Below are positions 60,601 to 64,000 of a DNA stretch of 64,000 nt, in pieces. The stretch is taken from NCBI GenBank assembly GCA_033065855.1, contig JAVXUO010003207.1:124001-188000 (forward strand), written 5' to 3'. This stretch comes from Escallonia rubra (taxonomy: Eukaryota > Streptophyta > Magnoliopsida > Escalloniales > Escalloniaceae). Numbering within the stretch: the first letter of the stretch is position 1; every line of letters starts with the position of its first letter. The notes beneath the pieces are model-generated. The model was given only the letters and a program-made list of their open reading frames with translations. It made no database searches and was not told where the DNA came from. The translations under genes were made by a program, and so were the position numbers.

Positions 60601-63600
60601 TCCTCCTGCCTTTTGTGATGATCTATGTCGTATTCACTTAAATAAACGGATATCTTGTTAACAATTTGGGCCCGCTGCTCTCTGTTGCATGCTTCATGAA
60701 TTCATCATCAACGGGCCTAGTGGAGAAATTGAAAATGGTTAAATAAAGGAATCAAGAGATCTAAGCTTATGATTGCTTCCATTTGCACTCTTATTTACTT
60801 GCCACTTATGTCCAGAAAACTAGGCTGGGAACCCACGTCTGGAGAGAGCCATTTAAGTGCCCTGTTGAGAGAACAGGTCCTCATGGCCTTGGCTACTTTT
60901 GGACACAGTAGGACTCATGAAGAAGCAATGAAGCGCTTTCAAACATACTTGGTTGATAGAAATACTTCATGTCTTCCAGTTGATATAAGAAAGGTAACAA
61001 AAATCATTTATCCCTTGATTATTGTCCTCGTTTGGGTCGGGGGTGGGGGGGACTTTTTATCTAATTACGAAGACGATGCTAACCTTTTTGCAGGCTACTT
61101 ACATTTCTGTAATGAGTCACACCAGTACTACCAATAGGAATGGGTTTGAATCCCTACTAATGGAATACAGGGAAGCTGATGCAGTGCAAGAGAAGACCAG
61201 GATTCTGCGTAAGCTTTGATTAGACTGAACTGAAATGCAGGGGTTACCATTACAATTTCTGGTTGGCTTTATCTATTAGTATTTCTTCAGGATGGTTTGT
61301 TAATCTCAAACTTTGATGTTTTTCAGGTTCCATGGCATCTTGTCCGGATCCAATCATAGTTTTAGAGGTTCTGAACTTGATGATGTCCGAAGAGGTAATG
61401 TCTTACTGAGTGTATTGTGGTTTCCAATAGCCTTAACAGTTTTGCCACCGCCAATTACCCAGTTCTGAGTTGTTCTCAAATACTTCTCAGGTTCGTGATC
61501 AAGATGTAATATATGGACTTGCAGGGATAAGCTTGGAAGGCCGTGAAACCGCTTGGATATGGTTGAATGTATGGTCATTTTTGGCTACATTTCTTCATTC
61601 TTCGTATTATCTTAATCATGTTATTATGGAGTAGTATTTTAAAGTGAGGAAAAGATTGCTAACACCAGCAATTCGGCGACAGTGACACATCAAATTTAAT
61701 CTGAATAAGAAAATTAACAATGCCTTCAGGCAGAGTAGCAGCAACCAACCCAGGACAAAACGAGGTCATTAGTTCTAATCATTTAACAACTTAGAAATTA
61801 TGAGAACTTTTACAAACATTCTGGTAATTTATATATTGTAATATAAAATTTAACTGATGATCTTCTATGATTGAATATAACGTTTTCTGTGGCTTCATTC
61901 TGGTAACGTATCAAATTTTCTGGCAAATGAACTATAAGGTCTCAATGGTAGACATACAGTAGCTTGTCCTGGTTTACACTACTGATTCTGTGATAGAAAT
62001 GCAAATTGATCCTTATGTATGGTCAATGTTCTAATTTTGGGCTTCTATTACAAAACTAATCTTTGTCGTATATGTTTTGTCTTGAATGCAGGAGAACTGG
62101 GATGCGATCTTGAAGAGATGGGGTACTGGGATGATACTCCATTATTTTATTAGAGATATTGTCACACCAGTAAGTCAATCACTTGCAGATTACTCTTGCT
62201 AAATATCATGCATCTTTGATTCATAAATTTACCATTTAATAGTTTGAAGCGCGCTATTCACTGCTTGGCAGTATACTGATCTGGAATTCACCATGGGTTT
62301 TCCTCAATTTGAGTACTTGACGAAATTTAGGATGTAGTTGAAGAGTGGGGCCTGGTATTCGATGATTCACTTACATGGGACTAAATAAGGGGCCTATCAG
62401 CGTATATTAGAATGCCTGAAACACCCATTAGCAGTATCAGGACAGACGAGTTCTCGTAAAAAAATTAATAAAATGGTAACTTTGGAGGATTTAAATATCA
62501 GATGAGAAAGTTCACTGTTGAAAGTTTCTCTTATACACAATGAAAGGATGCATGATAGATTTGTAACTGAGTGAAACTAATGTTACAGTAGGGCTGTTCA
62601 ATTTCTAGCTACAACAGGAAACCAATATGATCAACTTTAAGCCCCTATAAATTCGCTCCATATGAAGGATGAGATTACGAAGGACATGTGGATGAGGTAT
62701 CGTGGTTTATGTTAGAGAACTTCAAGTCTAAACGTTGTAGGTTTAAGTAGGATTCGGACATAATATGTGCTGTGCAACTTCAGTAGGCAATGAGTAGTAG
62801 CAAGGATTGAGTACATCTGGACTGGCCAGACAAGTCTTGTGGACTAATAATGAACAAAATATCGAGAATTGATGGAAATGTCACTGCTAAAAGCAAGAGC
62901 AGGTTCTATAAAGTGGAGAAGTGATCCAGCAATGCTGTGCAACCATGGTTCCTACCAAGTTGAAGGGGGATACATGGTGGCTATGAGGCTAGCTATGCTC
63001 TGGCCTCTAATGTTCAATAAACGTGTAGTCGTTCATGTATCATCTATAGAGTTAAACATCCACATGAGACTACAGCCTGCGTAAGCAGCTCTTCAAAGAC
63101 GCCATTTGCTGAGTTATAGGGGGCACTTGTCAATTAAGAGGTATAAATACACGTAATGAACTGAGGCATATGAAGCTGAAACCCTTTATAGTCCGATCAA
63201 GGCCCCATCGATATCACAAGGCTAAAGTAGAAATTTCAGGATTCCAAAGCTTTTGATCAGAAATCCTTGATCTAAACGGAGATTTGGTCAACAGGTTCAA
63301 TTCACATACTAATCTGATGCCATTAGCTTAATTAATTTTTGCCAATGGTTCTTAATATATAAGCTGAAAATTTTAAAAGCAGCAGATAAGAGAAAATTCA
63401 GTCGCCTTCATACTGACACTAAACCTTCACAAAATCAAGCACATTAATGTAACAAATATGCATCTTCTAGGGTCTCCTAGGGAAGAATGCTGTCACATAC
63501 TCACATTCTTACTGATGATAAACCTTTGCAATATGAGGAACTTTCAGTGTCAGAAACCACAAATGATGTATGCAACTTGCTAGCGTTTTGTGAGGAGCTG

Positions 63601-64000
63601 AAGAAGAAGAAGAAGAGGAAGTGATGTGTTTTGTTATTGCCTAGTTGCCCAGAAGTTGTAAACCGAGTTAGTTGGAAGGTTACATGTGACATGTACTATA
63701 CTGAGTGGCTTTTAAATCGTTAGACTGCACTTTTCTGTTTTAGAGTAGTTGCTTTGTTCCGCTTAGCTGCTATATTTGTGTAGAGATTGTTAACATAGTG
63801 CTTGAATCTGCCAGAAACCTTCCTCTAATTTGTTTTCATTGCCATTCTACAACACCTGCATGATCTGAAGTAGGTAGATGATAAAAATTGCCCTCGCTCC
63901 TTGCGATTCATGTGAGGCAGCACCGCACCAGGCCACCATCTCTCTTACCTCTCTAACAGTTCATCCCTGCAGTTTTGCAGCCACGAAAAGGCGGATGAAG
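54688..64000 (+). CDS. APM1: Aminopeptidase M1-like (puromycin-sensitive aminopeptidase, M1 family), 3' end cut
   Basis: Nineteen exons: 54688-54918, 55065-55231, 55570-55672, 56320-56509, 56613-56706, 57925-58078, 58263-58367, 58465-58581, 58676-58789, 59118-59300, 59414-59735, 60098-60219, 60303-60400, 60816-60993, 61094-61208, 61327-61394, 61491-61568, 62092-62169 and 63973 onward. This gives about 848 residues; the family has about 880, so only some 30-40 are missing. M1 zinc aminopeptidases cut N-terminal residues. GAMEN (284-288) binds the substrate N-terminus. Zinc ligands are His320, His324 and Glu343 in [10 protein letters not shown] and WLNEGF, with catalytic Glu321. Arabidopsis APM1 acts at membranes in auxin-carrier trafficking and root growth. 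The N-terminus [19 protein letters not shown] and the [11 protein letters not shown] segment fit plant APM1. The ERAP1-like C-terminal half is intact, with LASCPDP-type SMASCPDP and FCSHEKADE. No broken site was seen. Confidence 0.95.
58926..58978 (+). repeat. Compound (CT)n(CA)n microsatellite in an APM1 intron
   Basis: A run of about twelve CT units followed by about eleven CA units in the intron between exons 9 and 10. Likely length-variable. Confidence 0.9.
62170..63972 (+). other. Long last intron of the APM1-like gene
   Basis: A 1.8-kb intron between exon 18 (ending at a CCA/GTAAGT donor) and exon 19 (after a CCCTGCAG acceptor). No other gene or named element was recognised inside. Confidence 0.7.

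Noticed and set aside
1-64000. A coordinated biosynthetic cluster or novel defence-like system
   Set aside because: The seven genes belong to unrelated, well-known plant families with no shared pathway, tandem paralogues or unusual domain fusions.

Overview
This window is nuclear DNA from a flowering plant, most probably a eudicot. The genes have many exons and AT-rich introns, the intergenic DNA is AT-rich and full of transposon remnants, and the encoded families are plant-type (BREVIS RADIX, Alfin-like PHD, PDAT, NF-YA with a miR169 site, aminopeptidase M1). I could not place the species. I saw no prokaryotic operon, CRISPR array, rRNA or clear tRNA.

Layout. (1) 1-6756, minus: GBF-interacting protein 1-like gene, 5' five exons; its 3' part lies beyond the left edge. 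(2) 6757-9803: intergenic DNA with a degenerate tandem array (about 7430-7905) and a Harbinger-like inverted-repeat element (8574-9344). (3) 9804-14063, minus: BREVIS RADIX family gene, five exons, one intron with a GC donor. (4) 14064-26222: about 12 kb of gene-poor DNA with tandem repeats, an LTR/primer-binding-site relic, a G-rich satellite, a short Helitron and a 658-bp tandem duplication. (5) 26304-32643, plus: PDAT1-like acyltransferase, six exons. (6) 33782-39214, plus: NF-YA transcription factor with an upstream-ORF-bearing leader and a 3' miR169 target site. (7) 40499-44894, plus: Alfin-like PHD protein, five exons. (8) 45486-46740, minus: decayed LINE with its reverse transcriptase missing. 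(9) 48308-49345, minus: intronless SLC25 carrier, flanked by three small inverted-repeat elements. (10) 50076-54687: intergenic DNA with a 1.06-kb MULE-type element and a foldback element interrupted by a hAT-type insertion. (11) 54688-64000, plus: aminopeptidase M1-like gene, 19 exons seen, last exon cut by the right edge.

The genes are ordinary housekeeping and regulatory plant genes and do not form a pathway or cluster. I worked out exon borders by reading frame, GT/GC-AG sites and family knowledge; every junction given keeps the frame. The more unusual content is an expanded coding repeat in the GIP1-like gene, a GC-AG intron in the BRX gene, an upstream ORF and an altered conserved residue in NF-YA, and several mobile elements with readable target-site duplications. 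I found no convincing new biological system.
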